NCBI RefSeq assembly: GCF_000764555.1 | Contig: NZ_CP009574.1 | Coordinates: 62,001 to 126,000, forward strand | Length of the DNA stretch: 64,000 nucleotides | Origin: Candidatus Francisella endociliophora | GTDB taxonomy: Bacteria; Pseudomonadota; Gammaproteobacteria; Francisellales; Francisellaceae | Reading direction: 5' to 3' | Shown: positions 56,414-64,000 of the stretch, in pieces | Layout: each line of letters begins with the position of its first letter | Position numbering within the stretch: the first letter of the stretch is position 1 | Notes under the pieces: model-generated | The model's database searches: none | Told to the model about the DNA's origin: nothing | What the model saw: only the letters and a program-made list of their open reading frames with translations | Translations under genes and position numbers: made by a program

Positions 56414-57013
56414 ATGGTATTAGTAGGTAAAAAAGCACCTGTTTTTAATGCACCAGCTGTTCTAGGTGATGGTGAAATCGTAGATAGCTTTGATTTTGCA
56501 AAAGCTATACAAAGTAAGTATGCTGTTGTGGTTTTCTATCCACTAGATTTTACATTCGTTTGTCCGTCTGAGCTTATTGCTTTAGATAAAAGAACTGCTA
56601 AGTTAAAAGAGCTTGGTGTAGAAGTGGTTTCTGTATCTATTGACTCACATTTTACTCATAATGCTTGGAGAAATACTCCTGTAAATGATGGTGGTATTGG
56701 GCCAGTTAAGTACACTATGGTTGCGGATATTAATCAAGAGATTGTAAAAGCTTATGATGTTCAATCTGAAGGTGGAATGGCTTTTAGAGGTACTTTCCTT
56801 ATTGATAAAGAAGGTGTAGTTCGTCATCAAGTAGTTAACGATCTTCCATTAGGTAGAAATATGGATGAAGTAACTAGAATGGTTGAAGCTCTGCAGTTCC
56901 ATGAAGAGCATGGCGAAGTTTGTCCAGCTGGTTGGAACAAAGGTGATGAAGGTATGAAAGCATCTCCAGAAGGTGTGGCAGAATATCTATCAGATCACGT
57001 TGTAGATCTATAA
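56414..57013 (+). CDS. Typical 2-Cys peroxiredoxin (AhpC/Prx1 type)
   Basis: A 199-residue thiol peroxidase that reduces hydrogen peroxide and organic peroxides. The peroxidatic Cys50 is in DFTFVCPSEL and the resolving Cys170 in HGEVCPAGW. I choose ATG at 56414 because the ribosome site GGAGGA (56401-56406) is inside a longer reading that starts at 56399. No ahpF reductase gene lies nearby, so another electron donor is needed, as is usual for this group. In F. tularensis such a peroxiredoxin is abundant and helps survival in the host. Confidence 0.93.
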   Translation: MVLVGKKAPVFNAPAVLGDGEIVDSFDFAKAIQSKYAVVVFYPLDFTFVCPSELIALDKRTAKLKELGVEVVSVSIDSHFTHNAWRNTPVNDGGIGPVKYTMVADINQEIVKAYDVQSEGGMAFRGTFLIDKEGVVRHQVVNDLPLGRNMDEVTRMVEALQFHEEHGEVCPAGWNKGDEGMKASPEGVAEYLSDHVVDL

Positions 57014-57067
57014 TTTTTATCTTTTTTATATTTCTATCTTCTTACAAATAATCAAAAATATTTTGTA

Positions 57068-58438
57068 ATGAAAAAAATTCTATCTTCTATATTATTTTTA
57101 GCTTTTATAGGTACTAGTTTTGCTAATGAAAGTGATCTTGCTGATATTAATATTCAACAAAAATTGAGAGAGTTAGATAATAATACAAAAAAATCTAATG
57201 AGTTATCAGCAGAAGATATTTTTGAAGAAAATATAGTTGAGCCCCCAATATCTAAAAATAGGTTTGATGTAGGGAAATCTATGTTAAATCTAACAGGGTT
57301 AGACAAAGTTAAGCCTCCACTGTTTGATCGTATAGATAATAGTGTTATTTTGTCTGAGGCTGTCTTAAATACACAAGATGGTGCCGCTCAAGGTCCAATA
57401 TTTGAGTTACAATCAAGGCAAAATGGATTGCTAAAAGATGATAGTCTATATTTTGGTGGAACAGCAGCATTTCTTCCAATATGGCTTCCTGCATCAACAG
57501 AACAAGGTAATTCTATAAATAACTATAACCTTGAATATTATTTTTTGAGTACTTTAGGAGATTGGACTACAGTTTATGCTTCATTAAACACCTTTACAAT
57601 TGATGGAGAATGGAATATAAATCCTGGAGATATGTATCTTATGCTAGGTAACTTGAAAAAGTTTCCAGTATTTACGTATGTAGGCTTATCAACGGTAGAT
57701 TTTGGAAGTTTTGATGAGGTTACAAATTTTATTCCTACACTGACTCGAAAGTACTTTATGCAATCTGGAGGTAATGTCAGCATTGCTTATAATGAAGGTG
57801 GGTTACATTCTAGTGTAGCTTTTTTAGCTCCCCATGAAAATCAATTTCTACAAGTCGCGAATGCTTATCAGGGTAATAGTAAAGTTGCTGTTTCAGCAAA
57901 TCTAATGTATACATATGAATTAGAGCAGGATGGCAACTACTGGTATGCTGGAGCAGGTTATTCAAATTCTTCAGGTTTTACAAATAATAATAATGATAAT
58001 ATCGGAGTAGTAGATTTTAATTTTGGTATTAATATAAATAAATTTAAGTTTATAAATGAGTTTGTGTTTACTGATAAAAAAGTAACACAAAAAACAGATG
58101 TATCTGCAACATTTAATTTAAGAGAGAGCTTTTTTGCTTCAGTGCTGCCATCTTTAGAGGATACTAATTTTTTGACTAATAATGGAAATATATATTCATG
58201 GGCATCACAATTTTCTTATTCAACAGAATTATATAATAGAGATCTTATTCCATATATTAGCTATTCTCAAATTCAACAATCTGGTACGAATTATGCAACA
58301 ATTGTTGAAACTGGAGCTAGATATAATGCCTTTGCGGATGCTTGGGCTGGAGTTAGTTATACTTATGTAAAGGGAGAAGCTGATAGTTTTGTTGAGCAGG
58401 ATAATCTTTTGGCTTTATATTTACGGATATTTATATAG
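57068..58438 (+). CDS. Outer-membrane protein of the FslE/FupA/FupB (LbtU-like) family
   Basis: A 456-residue protein with a signal peptide (to about residue 19, TSFAN), a 70-residue coiled segment and a beta-barrel-like rest ending in aromatic/hydrophobic LYLRIFI, as outer-membrane proteins do. The segments VLNTQDGAA, FELQSRQNGLLKDDSLYFGG, MLGNLKKFPVFTYVG and LTRKYFMQSGGNVSIAY are shared with the gene at 59096. From memory this is the Francisella family that takes up iron or siderophore (FslE, FupA, FupB). It is one of two copies in the window. No Fur box was found upstream. Confidence 0.75.
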   Translation: MKKILSSILFLAFIGTSFANESDLADINIQQKLRELDNNTKKSNELSAEDIFEENIVEPPISKNRFDVGKSMLNLTGLDKVKPPLFDRIDNSVILSEAVLNTQDGAAQGPIFELQSRQNGLLKDDSLYFGGTAAFLPIWLPASTEQGNSINNYNLEYYFLSTLGDWTTVYASLNTFTIDGEWNINPGDMYLMLGNLKKFPVFTYVGLSTVDFGSFDEVTNFIPTLTRKYFMQSGGNVSIAYNEGGLHSSVAFLAPHENQFLQVANAYQGNSKVAVSANLMYTYELEQDGNYWYAGAGYSNSSGFTNNNNDNIGVVDFNFGININKFKFINEFVFTDKKVTQKTDVSATFNLRESFFASVLPSLEDTNFLTNNGNIYSWASQFSYSTELYNRDLIPYISYSQIQQSGTNYATIVETGARYNAFADAWAGVSYTYVKGEADSFVEQDNLLALYLRIFI

Positions 58439-58462
58439 TAAGTAGAAGTATCATCTTTAGTA

Positions 58463-58492
58463 ATAATGGTATTTAATATTTTATAATGGTAT
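58463..58492 (+). repeat. Direct repeat before yjdM
   Basis: ATAATGGTAT occurs twice, at 58463-58472 and 58483-58492, 20 bases apart, about two helical turns. The second copy overlaps a TATAAT box (58482-58487). It may be a binding site for a regulator of the yjdM group. Confidence 0.35.
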
Positions 58493-58530
58493 ATTTACCT
58501 AAACTTCTTTTTAATTATTAAGGTTTTGAA

Positions 58531-58863
58531 ATGTCAGGTTTACCAGAGTGTCCTAAGTGTCAATCAGAATATGTTTATGAAGATGGTCAATTATTAATAT
58601 GTCCAGAGTGTGGCTATGAGTGGCAGCATGGCGAAGCTAGTGATGATGAGTTAACTATTAAAGATTCTAATGGAAATTTACTCGCAGATGGTGATACAGT
58701 CACTGTTATTAAGGATCTTAAGTTGAAAGGTTCATCTCAAGTTATCAAAGTTGGAACAAAAGTTAAAAATATTCGTCTTGTAGAGGGCGATCATGATATC
58801 GACTGTAAGGTGGATGGTATTGGAGCTATGAAACTAAAATCGCAGTTTGTAAAAAAGGTATAA
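58531..58863 (+). CDS. yjdM: Zinc-ribbon protein YjdM (PhnA family)
   Basis: A 110-residue protein with an N-terminal zinc ribbon ([25 protein letters not shown], four cysteines, in short form) and a C-terminal SH3-like beta domain with [23 protein letters not shown]. This is the YjdM/PhnA family, historically and wrongly named after phosphonate use. No function is established. It is the first gene of a close row with a small secreted protein and a FupA-like protein. Confidence 0.93.
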   Translation: MSGLPECPKCQSEYVYEDGQLLICPECGYEWQHGEASDDELTIKDSNGNLLADGDTVTVIKDLKLKGSSQVIKVGTKVKNIRLVEGDHDIDCKVDGIGAMKLKSQFVKKV

Positions 58864-58876
58864 TACAAACCTGAAA

Positions 58877-59092
58877 ATGAAACTAAAAAAATTTTCTTTA
58901 TCTCTAGTTTTAATATCTATTTTTGCATTTAGTTACGCTTATTACATTGATGAAAATGGTAAAAAAGTAACTGTTAATAGAAACCAAGCAAATATTATAG
59001 ATGATATAGAGATCAAAGAAGGTGAAGCTCTTAGTCAAAAACAGATTATAAATATAGTTAACGATAGTGGTTCTGGCATAGAAGAATTATAA
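58877..59092 (+). CDS. Small secreted protein with a KEGEAL motif
   Basis: A 71-residue protein with a signal peptide (to about residue 21, FSYAY) and a short acidic mature part. The segment IEIKEGEALSQKQI resembles LAVKEGEALTNSEKK in the N-terminal part of the next protein. This may mean that the two share an ancestor and this one kept only the start, or that the segment is a common functional motif. It ends 3 bases before the FupA-like gene, so both are cotranscribed. Confidence 0.65.
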   Translation: MKLKKFSLSLVLISIFAFSYAYYIDENGKKVTVNRNQANIIDDIEIKEGEALSQKQIINIVNDSGSGIEEL

Positions 59093-59095
59093 AAT

Positions 59096-60589
59096 ATGTA
59101 TAAAAAAGTAATAGCTTCTTTGCTAAGTATTTTTATAATATCTGGTGTTGCTATAGCTACTACTAATGATGATTCACAAGCTATTAATTCTGAAAATTAT
59201 AACAAATACTCTCCTGATGCTATTAGAAAATTAGAATCTAATGCTTTTAGAAGGGTCTTTCCTAATGAGGCATATCTAGCTGATAGAGCTCCCTTAAGTA
59301 CTAAAGATCAAGAGAAAATGGCCCAACAGGCTATCCAAGATTTAGCTGTAAAAGAGGGAGAAGCTCTAACAAATAGTGAAAAAAAAGCTGTAGCTAAAAA
59401 AAGTTTTGATAATAAAGTAAATGAAGCATTAAACATTAATGCAATTAAAACATCATTTTTTAATGGGTTTCGAGTTAGTGAGACTTTTACCCATGCAATG
59501 TTAAACACCCAGCAAGATACTGGAGATCCTCTGTTTATGCTTCAAGCAAGACAGCAAGGTATTTTAGAGGATGATTATATTTACTTTGGTTCAAGAGTTA
59601 GTTTGATTGATTGGCAAAGATTAAATAGAGTCCCTCCAGGAGGTGAAAATAAACAATTTTCATATAATGTTGACGCTTATGCTGCTTCAACTATCTCATC
59701 ATGGTTTAGTGCTTTAGTTGGTTTTTCACTTTATGAAGATCATAGCGGGTTTAACTTTTTTCCAAGTACACTATATTTTATTGTTGGTAATTTAGCAGAG
59801 TCGCCATTTTTTGGTTATGTTGCAAATTCAACAGTTATGTATGGTAACTTCGATATAGTATCTAACTATGTACCAACTTTAACTAGAACATACTTTATGC
59901 AATCTGGTGGTAATATTAACTTATCTTACCATACTGCAAGCTTGCATCTTAATGCAGTATTACTTGATGCTAATCCAGATAGTTACTTTAATGTTACTAA
60001 TGCTGGTAGTAAGAGTGGCGTTGGTTTTGTTTTAAATAGTAAATATATCTATGAAATGGATACAGTGGGAGATTATCAATTTTTTGGTGCAGCTTATTCA
60101 AATGTCTCAGGGTTTAAAAGTAAAACTGGTGGGAATGTAGGAGCTTTTGATATTAACTATGGTATAGCAATATCTGATATAAACTTTGAAGCAGAAGCTT
60201 TAATAACTGATAAAGGTGTTGGCGGTGTAAATAATTCATCATCAGTTAGTCCGAAGAATATTGCTGGAGTACCATTTTTTGGCTCTGTTAGACCAAGTGC
60301 TAATTTGATATATGATGGTTTTTTAGGATCTGGAAAGAATATTGCAACATGGTCCTTACAAACTAGTTATACTGCTACTATATTTGACAAGAGATTAATT
60401 CCGTATGTTGATTATTCTCATATTAGACAAGATTCTAGTAACTACTCATATCAGTATGGAGCAGGTTTTAGATATAATGCATTTTATGGGTCTTGGCTTG
60501 GTTTAGACTATACAAATATTAACTCACGTAGTGAACACCTAAATGAGAGGCAAAGCTATATTTCTCTAAACTATACATTATATTTATAG
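59096..60589 (+). CDS. Second FslE/FupA/FupB-like outer-membrane protein
   Basis: A 497-residue paralogue of the gene at 57068. It has a signal peptide (to about 21, VAIAT), a helical segment with KEGEALTNSEKKAVAKK, and a beta-barrel-like domain with HAMLNTQQDTGDPLFMLQAR, YFIVGNLAESPFFGYV and LTRTYFMQSGGNINLSYH, ending SYISLNYTLYL. Its last residue pattern fits an outer-membrane barrel. It probably imports iron or a siderophore, or serves as a porin; this is inferred from the family. Confidence 0.75.
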   Translation: MYKKVIASLLSIFIISGVAIATTNDDSQAINSENYNKYSPDAIRKLESNAFRRVFPNEAYLADRAPLSTKDQEKMAQQAIQDLAVKEGEALTNSEKKAVAKKSFDNKVNEALNINAIKTSFFNGFRVSETFTHAMLNTQQDTGDPLFMLQARQQGILEDDYIYFGSRVSLIDWQRLNRVPPGGENKQFSYNVDAYAASTISSWFSALVGFSLYEDHSGFNFFPSTLYFIVGNLAESPFFGYVANSTVMYGNFDIVSNYVPTLTRTYFMQSGGNINLSYHTASLHLNAVLLDANPDSYFNVTNAGSKSGVGFVLNSKYIYEMDTVGDYQFFGAAYSNVSGFKSKTGGNVGAFDINYGIAISDINFEAEALITDKGVGGVNNSSSVSPKNIAGVPFFGSVRPSANLIYDGFLGSGKNIATWSLQTSYTATIFDKRLIPYVDYSHIRQDSSNYSYQYGAGFRYNAFYGSWLGLDYTNINSRSEHLNERQSYISLNYTLYL

Positions 60590-60638
60590 TGATCTATTGG
60601 TATAATTAAATATACAAATATTCATAAGAGTTTTTCTA

Positions 60639-61331
60639 ATGTCTAGACAGGTTTTTATAGATACAGAGACTACAGGTTTTGATTTTAAAATTGGTAATAG
60701 AATAATTGAGTTTGGAGCTGTTGAGGTTATTGATAGACGAGTAACTGGTAATACGCTGCATTTTTATTGTAATCCCAATTATGAAGTTGAAGCTGGAGCT
60801 TTAGCTATTCATGGACTGACAAATGAGTTTCTATCAGATAAACCTTTATTTGAGGAGAAAGCAGGAGAAATGATAGAGTTTCTTGCTGATGCTGAAGTTA
60901 TAATTCATAATGCAGCTTTCGATGTGCCGTTTATCAACTGGGAACTGGGGCTTTTAAAAGATAATAAGTATGGAATTCTTGAAAATCATGTTGCTAAGAT
61001 AATTGACAGCTTAGAACTAGCTAGAAAAAAGCATCCGCTTCAAAAAAACAACCTTGATGCATTATGCAAAAGATATCAAATTAGAAACGACCATCGTAAT
61101 TTCCATGGGGCTTTACTAGATAGTGAGCTTCTAGCAGATGTATATCTTGCCATGACTGGTGGTCAAACAAACTTGATGCTTCAAGCAGAAAAAACATCTA
61201 GTAAAAACAATATTGATATAGATGTTAGTAAATTAAATTTACGCAGTGCAGATAGTAGTATTCATAATCTGGATGAGCATGATAAATACCTTACAGAAAT
61301 GTTAAAATTAGAAGCAGAGGCTAAATGGTAG
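60639..61331 (+). CDS. dnaQ: DNA polymerase III epsilon subunit
   Basis: The 3'-5' proofreading exonuclease of the replicase. The 230-residue protein has Exo I FIDTETTGFD with the Asp/Glu pair, HGLTNEFLSDKPLFEE, Exo II VIIHNAAFDVPFINWEL and Exo III (H)RNFHGALLDSELLADVY with the catalytic His and Asp. A clamp-binding-like stretch QTNLML follows near residue 180, and the C-terminal tail would bind the alpha subunit. Its end overlaps the start of the VanY-like gene by 7 bases. Confidence 0.95.
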   Translation: MSRQVFIDTETTGFDFKIGNRIIEFGAVEVIDRRVTGNTLHFYCNPNYEVEAGALAIHGLTNEFLSDKPLFEEKAGEMIEFLADAEVIIHNAAFDVPFINWELGLLKDNKYGILENHVAKIIDSLELARKKHPLQKNNLDALCKRYQIRNDHRNFHGALLDSELLADVYLAMTGGQTNLMLQAEKTSSKNNIDIDVSKLNLRSADSSIHNLDEHDKYLTEMLKLEAEAKW

Positions 61332-61798
61332 AAACAATAAGCTTTCTAGAGGCTAAAGCTGAAGATTTAGTGTTGGCTGGTAAAGATTTTTTTGATAGAG
61401 ATTTATTACTTGAAAAAAATACATATGACGCATGGATAGCCCTCAAAGAAGCTGCAAAAAGTGATGGCATAGAATTATTTATCGTCTCTGGATTTAGAAA
61501 TTATGCTTATCAGCAACAAATAATTGATAAGAAACTTGCTGCTGGCCAAACTCTTGAACAGATATCTAAAGTTAATGCTTTGCCAGGACAAAGTGAGCAT
61601 CATACTGGTAGGGCTATTGATTTGACTACAGTAGGTGAAAAAGAAGTCCTAACAGAAGAGTTTGAAAATACTATGGCTTTTGAGTGGCTTACTCAGAATG
61701 CTGGTAGATTTGGTTTTAAAATGAGTTTTCCAAGAGATAATAAATATGGTTTTATTTATGAGCCTTGGCATTGGTGTTATCAAAATGAAAAAGACTAA
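61325..61798 (+). CDS. VanY/LdcB-like peptidoglycan carboxypeptidase without signal peptide
   Basis: A 157-residue zinc D-Ala-D-Ala or L,D-carboxypeptidase of the VanY/M15B type. The motif SEHHTGRAIDLT (S-x-H-x-x-G-x-A-x-D) supplies the first zinc ligands, and PWHWCYQ the last histidine. SGFRNYAYQQQIIDKKL is the substrate-binding part. There is no signal peptide or membrane segment, suggesting a cytoplasmic role such as cleaving recycled muropeptides. It overlaps dnaQ and the next lipoprotein gene. Confidence 0.85.
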   Translation: MVETISFLEAKAEDLVLAGKDFFDRDLLLEKNTYDAWIALKEAAKSDGIELFIVSGFRNYAYQQQIIDKKLAAGQTLEQISKVNALPGQSEHHTGRAIDLTTVGEKEVLTEEFENTMAFEWLTQNAGRFGFKMSFPRDNKYGFIYEPWHWCYQNEKD

Positions 61799-63194
61799 TA
61801 AATTTATACTTATATTTTCAGCTATGGTTCTTTTAAGCTCATGTAGTACAACTAAGAAAGCTATAACAAAAGTTGAGTTTGCTGCAAGTAACTACCCATG
61901 GATTTTTAGCTCAGTACGTAAAGATTTAGTACAAGGAAATTTAGATGATGCTATTAAGGAAAATGCTCATATAGGAAATGCTAAACAGTTAGAAAACCTT
62001 AATGAATTGGAAACTGCTAGACTATTACAGTTAAGTAATGATTTTGAAGGGTCTATAAAGAATTATAATAAAGCCTTAAATTCTGTTGCTAAAAATGAAG
62101 GCGAATCTTTAAAACAAGCTAAAAGGATAATTCTAGATAAAAACACTTATAATTATTACGATATTAGAACTGCTTATAATATTCCTGATTATGCAATAAG
62201 TTTTTTATATACTTATCAGGCTTTGAATTATTTAAAAACTAATAGTATTAAAGAAGCTCAAAAATCTCTAGATAATTTAGAAATTGCAAAGATATGGGCT
62301 GATCAACAAGATATTATCTCTGATGGTATGACATATTTGGCTAGAAAAAGTTTAAAAAGGAATGATATAGTTTCAGAAAACCTAGGTTTAGAGGATTTCA
62401 AAAAGTTAAATAAAATGTTGAATTTCTCAGATAGAATTCCTAATGCTTATGGTAATCCTATGAGTTATTATTTGAAGTCTATACTTGATTCAGCTATCTC
62501 AAAAGATTATAAGAAATCTATGAAAGACTTAGAAAAAGCACAAAAATATACTGTAGGTAATAGCTATTTAATTCAAAGCCAAAGTGAATATCAAGCAGCT
62601 ATTAATAGTGAAACTTCACCTTTTCCTATGGGAATGGGTAGAGTAGTAGTTTTTTATGAACAAGGATTAGTAAATATAAGAAGATCAGCTGAAGCAAATT
62701 TAGATTTAGGTGATATCGGTTTAAGGAAAATAAAGTTACCAGTATATAGCACTAACTATAATTTCTTTGATCCAAAAAAAATAACTATTACAGCAGGCAG
62801 TCAGGAAGTTGTTGACACTTATACAGAAACTTTGTTAGATGGTACGCTTTTTGCGATGAGATCTCTTATAGAAGCTTATTCCAAAATTGTTACACAAAAT
62901 GTTGTGATTGAGGCATTTAAACAAGATATCGATAAAAACTTCTCTTTAGGTGGGGCGCTTGGAAGTACGTTAAAATTTGATTTATCTAAAACAGATCCTA
63001 AAAGAGCAGATTTGAGAAGCTGGCTATTACTTCCAAATAGTGTTGATTTATTTGAACAACAAATTGATAGTGGTAACTATATAATTCAGGTAAATAATAT
63101 TCGTCAAAATATTGAAGTTAAGCAAGGTAAGACTACTTTATTATGGATTGTATCTATTGGTAAGTTTAATAAAGTCTATTACTTTATTATTTAA
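61785..63194 (+). CDS. Lipoprotein resembling the COG3014 family
   Basis: A 469-residue lipoprotein. I chose ATG at 61785, which yields a clear lipoprotein signal (MKKTNKFILIFSAMVLLSSC, cysteine at 20). The mature part has repeated helical hairpins like TPR units, then MGRVVVFYEQGLVNIR and DLRSWLLLPNSVDL, patterns I associate from memory with COG3014, a family of uncharacterised lipoproteins. It overlaps the VanY-like gene by 14 bases and ends overlapping the RNase gene tail to tail by 8 bases. Function is unknown. Confidence 0.7.
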   Translation: MKKTNKFILIFSAMVLLSSCSTTKKAITKVEFAASNYPWIFSSVRKDLVQGNLDDAIKENAHIGNAKQLENLNELETARLLQLSNDFEGSIKNYNKALNSVAKNEGESLKQAKRIILDKNTYNYYDIRTAYNIPDYAISFLYTYQALNYLKTNSIKEAQKSLDNLEIAKIWADQQDIISDGMTYLARKSLKRNDIVSENLGLEDFKKLNKMLNFSDRIPNAYGNPMSYYLKSILDSAISKDYKKSMKDLEKAQKYTVGNSYLIQSQSEYQAAINSETSPFPMGMGRVVVFYEQGLVNIRRSAEANLDLGDIGLRKIKLPVYSTNYNFFDPKKITITAGSQEVVDTYTETLLDGTLFAMRSLIEAYSKIVTQNVVIEAFKQDIDKNFSLGGALGSTLKFDLSKTDPKRADLRSWLLLPNSVDLFEQQIDSGNYIIQVNNIRQNIEVKQGKTTLLWIVSIGKFNKVYYFII

Positions 63195-63921
63195 GAACTA
63201 TATTATCGCCACAATTTTTGTGTAAATTGTTAGTTGGTATTATATAACTACTTAAATCACTAGGTGTTAAAGTTCTCCACTCATCGTCAGATATATTTTC
63301 AATATTCTTGTTTAGTGTGATTCTTATTTCTTTAATTTTACCTGTTTTATCATTACAGATTAAATCAAAATCATTTTTGTTTTTTCCTTTAAAGTTTTCT
63401 ATAAGTAAGTTATATAAATCCTGTTTTCTAATGCTATCTTTGTTTTCAAGCTTATCTACTAATGATTTTCTAAATGTATCAATCATTTTAGTTTGAACAT
63501 AGAAAAATTCTGGTTGATCCCATGTAAGTTGGCAAGTACCATGTTTATTCCATTCATGTTCAGGCAAACAGAACCCACTTATATCACAGTACTTTGCAGC
63601 AGGTTCATAGTAGTTTAGTAAGAGGTTGTTAAATGAAGAGGGATTGTATTTACTAAATTTTGTATCTATACAGTCACCGTATGTTGTTGAACCATTAACA
63701 TTCGGCCATAAGCCATGTAAAGATACAGCGTAATTATAATCTTTATTTAGCATATTATCTAAGTTTTGACACTCTTGTTTATCTAGGTTTTCGGCACAGA
63801 ATCCAGGAGCCCAAGTTATAGCTAGTTTGTATGTGTCAAACTCTCCTGCTCTTTCTCCATTAGCATATACTGCTGCACTTATGCTCAGTAGAGCAATTGA
63901 CATTGAAACTTTTCTTAGCAT
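63187..63921 (-). CDS. Secreted ribonuclease of the RNase T2 family
   Basis: A 244-residue RNase I-type enzyme. I chose ATG at 63921, preceded by GAGGAA, which gives a signal peptide MLRKVSMSIALLSISAAVYA; a longer frame to 63987 lacks this. CAS1 is SLHGLWPN with His69, and CAS2 is HEWNKHGTC with Glu123, Lys126 and His127. Seven cysteines suggest disulfides in the periplasm, and most are in CAEN, CQNL, GDCI, YCDI and CLPE. It degrades RNA to nucleotides outside the cytoplasm, perhaps for nutrition. Confidence 0.92.
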   Translation of the reverse strand: MLRKVSMSIALLSISAAVYANGERAGEFDTYKLAITWAPGFCAENLDKQECQNLDNMLNKDYNYAVSLHGLWPNVNGSTTYGDCIDTKFSKYNPSSFNNLLLNYYEPAAKYCDISGFCLPEHEWNKHGTCQLTWDQPEFFYVQTKMIDTFRKSLVDKLENKDSIRKQDLYNLLIENFKGKNKNDFDLICNDKTGKIKEIRITLNKNIENISDDEWRTLTPSDLSSYIIPTNNLHKNCGDNIVLK

Positions 63922-64000
63922 ATCTTCCTCTATAATTGTTAATATCAGTTTATAATAAAGTTTTATCATAATTTGAGATGAAAACAAAGTGAGTTTTAAA

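Noticed and set aside
58877-59092. The 71-residue gene as a frameshifted N-terminus of the next protein
   Set aside because: The next gene has its own complete signal peptide and start, so the small gene is a separate reading frame rather than a broken part.

Overview
The window is AT-rich chromosomal DNA (about one third G+C by eye) that looks like Francisella or a very close relative. Three things point there: two adjacent outer-membrane proteins resembling the FslE/FupA/FupB group, a pilM-N-O-P-Q/aroK/aroB block close to putA, and an nrdA-grx-nrdB operon whose NrdB carries its own glutaredoxin domain. The species cannot be fixed from sequence reading alone. Nearly all genes are ordinary housekeeping genes, densely packed. 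No tRNA, rRNA, CRISPR array, intact insertion sequence or prophage was seen. Once the pilin pseudogene and a 55-residue membrane protein are counted, no gap without a gene exceeds about 230 bases.

Layout. 1-4201 (minus): the classic miaB-ybeZ-ybeY-corC-lnt operon (tRNA thiomethylation, ribosome and rRNA quality control, CBS protein, lipoprotein N-acylation), with lnt cut by the window edge. 4378-8320: O-methyltransferase, thymidine kinase, a Sel1-repeat membrane protein and a ribosome-assembly GTPase. 8383-14760 (plus): nagA, tsaB, a YafJ-type amidotransferase, an aminotransferase, era, a YgfX-like membrane protein and a frameshifted MFS transporter. 14763-20507: a secreted GHL10-type glycosidase, an AcfC-like periplasmic binding protein, a large FAD/Fe-S 2-hydroxyacid dehydrogenase and adk. 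20636-26889: type IV pilus alignment complex and secretin (pilMNOPQ), then shikimate genes aroK and aroB.

27114-38577: a coiled-coil protein, then sdhE immediately before putA (an FAD assembly factor beside a flavoenzyme), an APC permease, an MFS transporter, coaBC, photolyase and ferrochelatase. 38711-45391: small hypothetical proteins, prmA, a dusB of unlike base composition, dinB, a broken type IV pilin gene, the ABC-F protein YheS and a DUF1328 protein. 45443-49869 (minus): ribonucleotide reductase operon nrdA-grx-nrdB, then mdh. 50016-56277: a membrane protein, coq7, a lytic transglycosylase, tcdA, two tandem secreted alpha/beta hydrolases and a HAD phosphatase. 56414-63921: a 2-Cys peroxiredoxin, two FupA-like outer-membrane proteins with yjdM and a small secreted protein between them, dnaQ, a VanY-like carboxypeptidase, a lipoprotein and a secreted RNase T2.

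The points most worth following are the reductase operon (Grx-NrdB fusion, no ATP cone in NrdA, a perfect 13-bp inverted repeat in its leader), the mosaic Firmicutes-like dusB, two genes broken by frameshifts (pilin and MFS transporter), the sdhE-putA pairing, and the duplicated secreted hydrolases. I did not see a clearly new multi-gene system.
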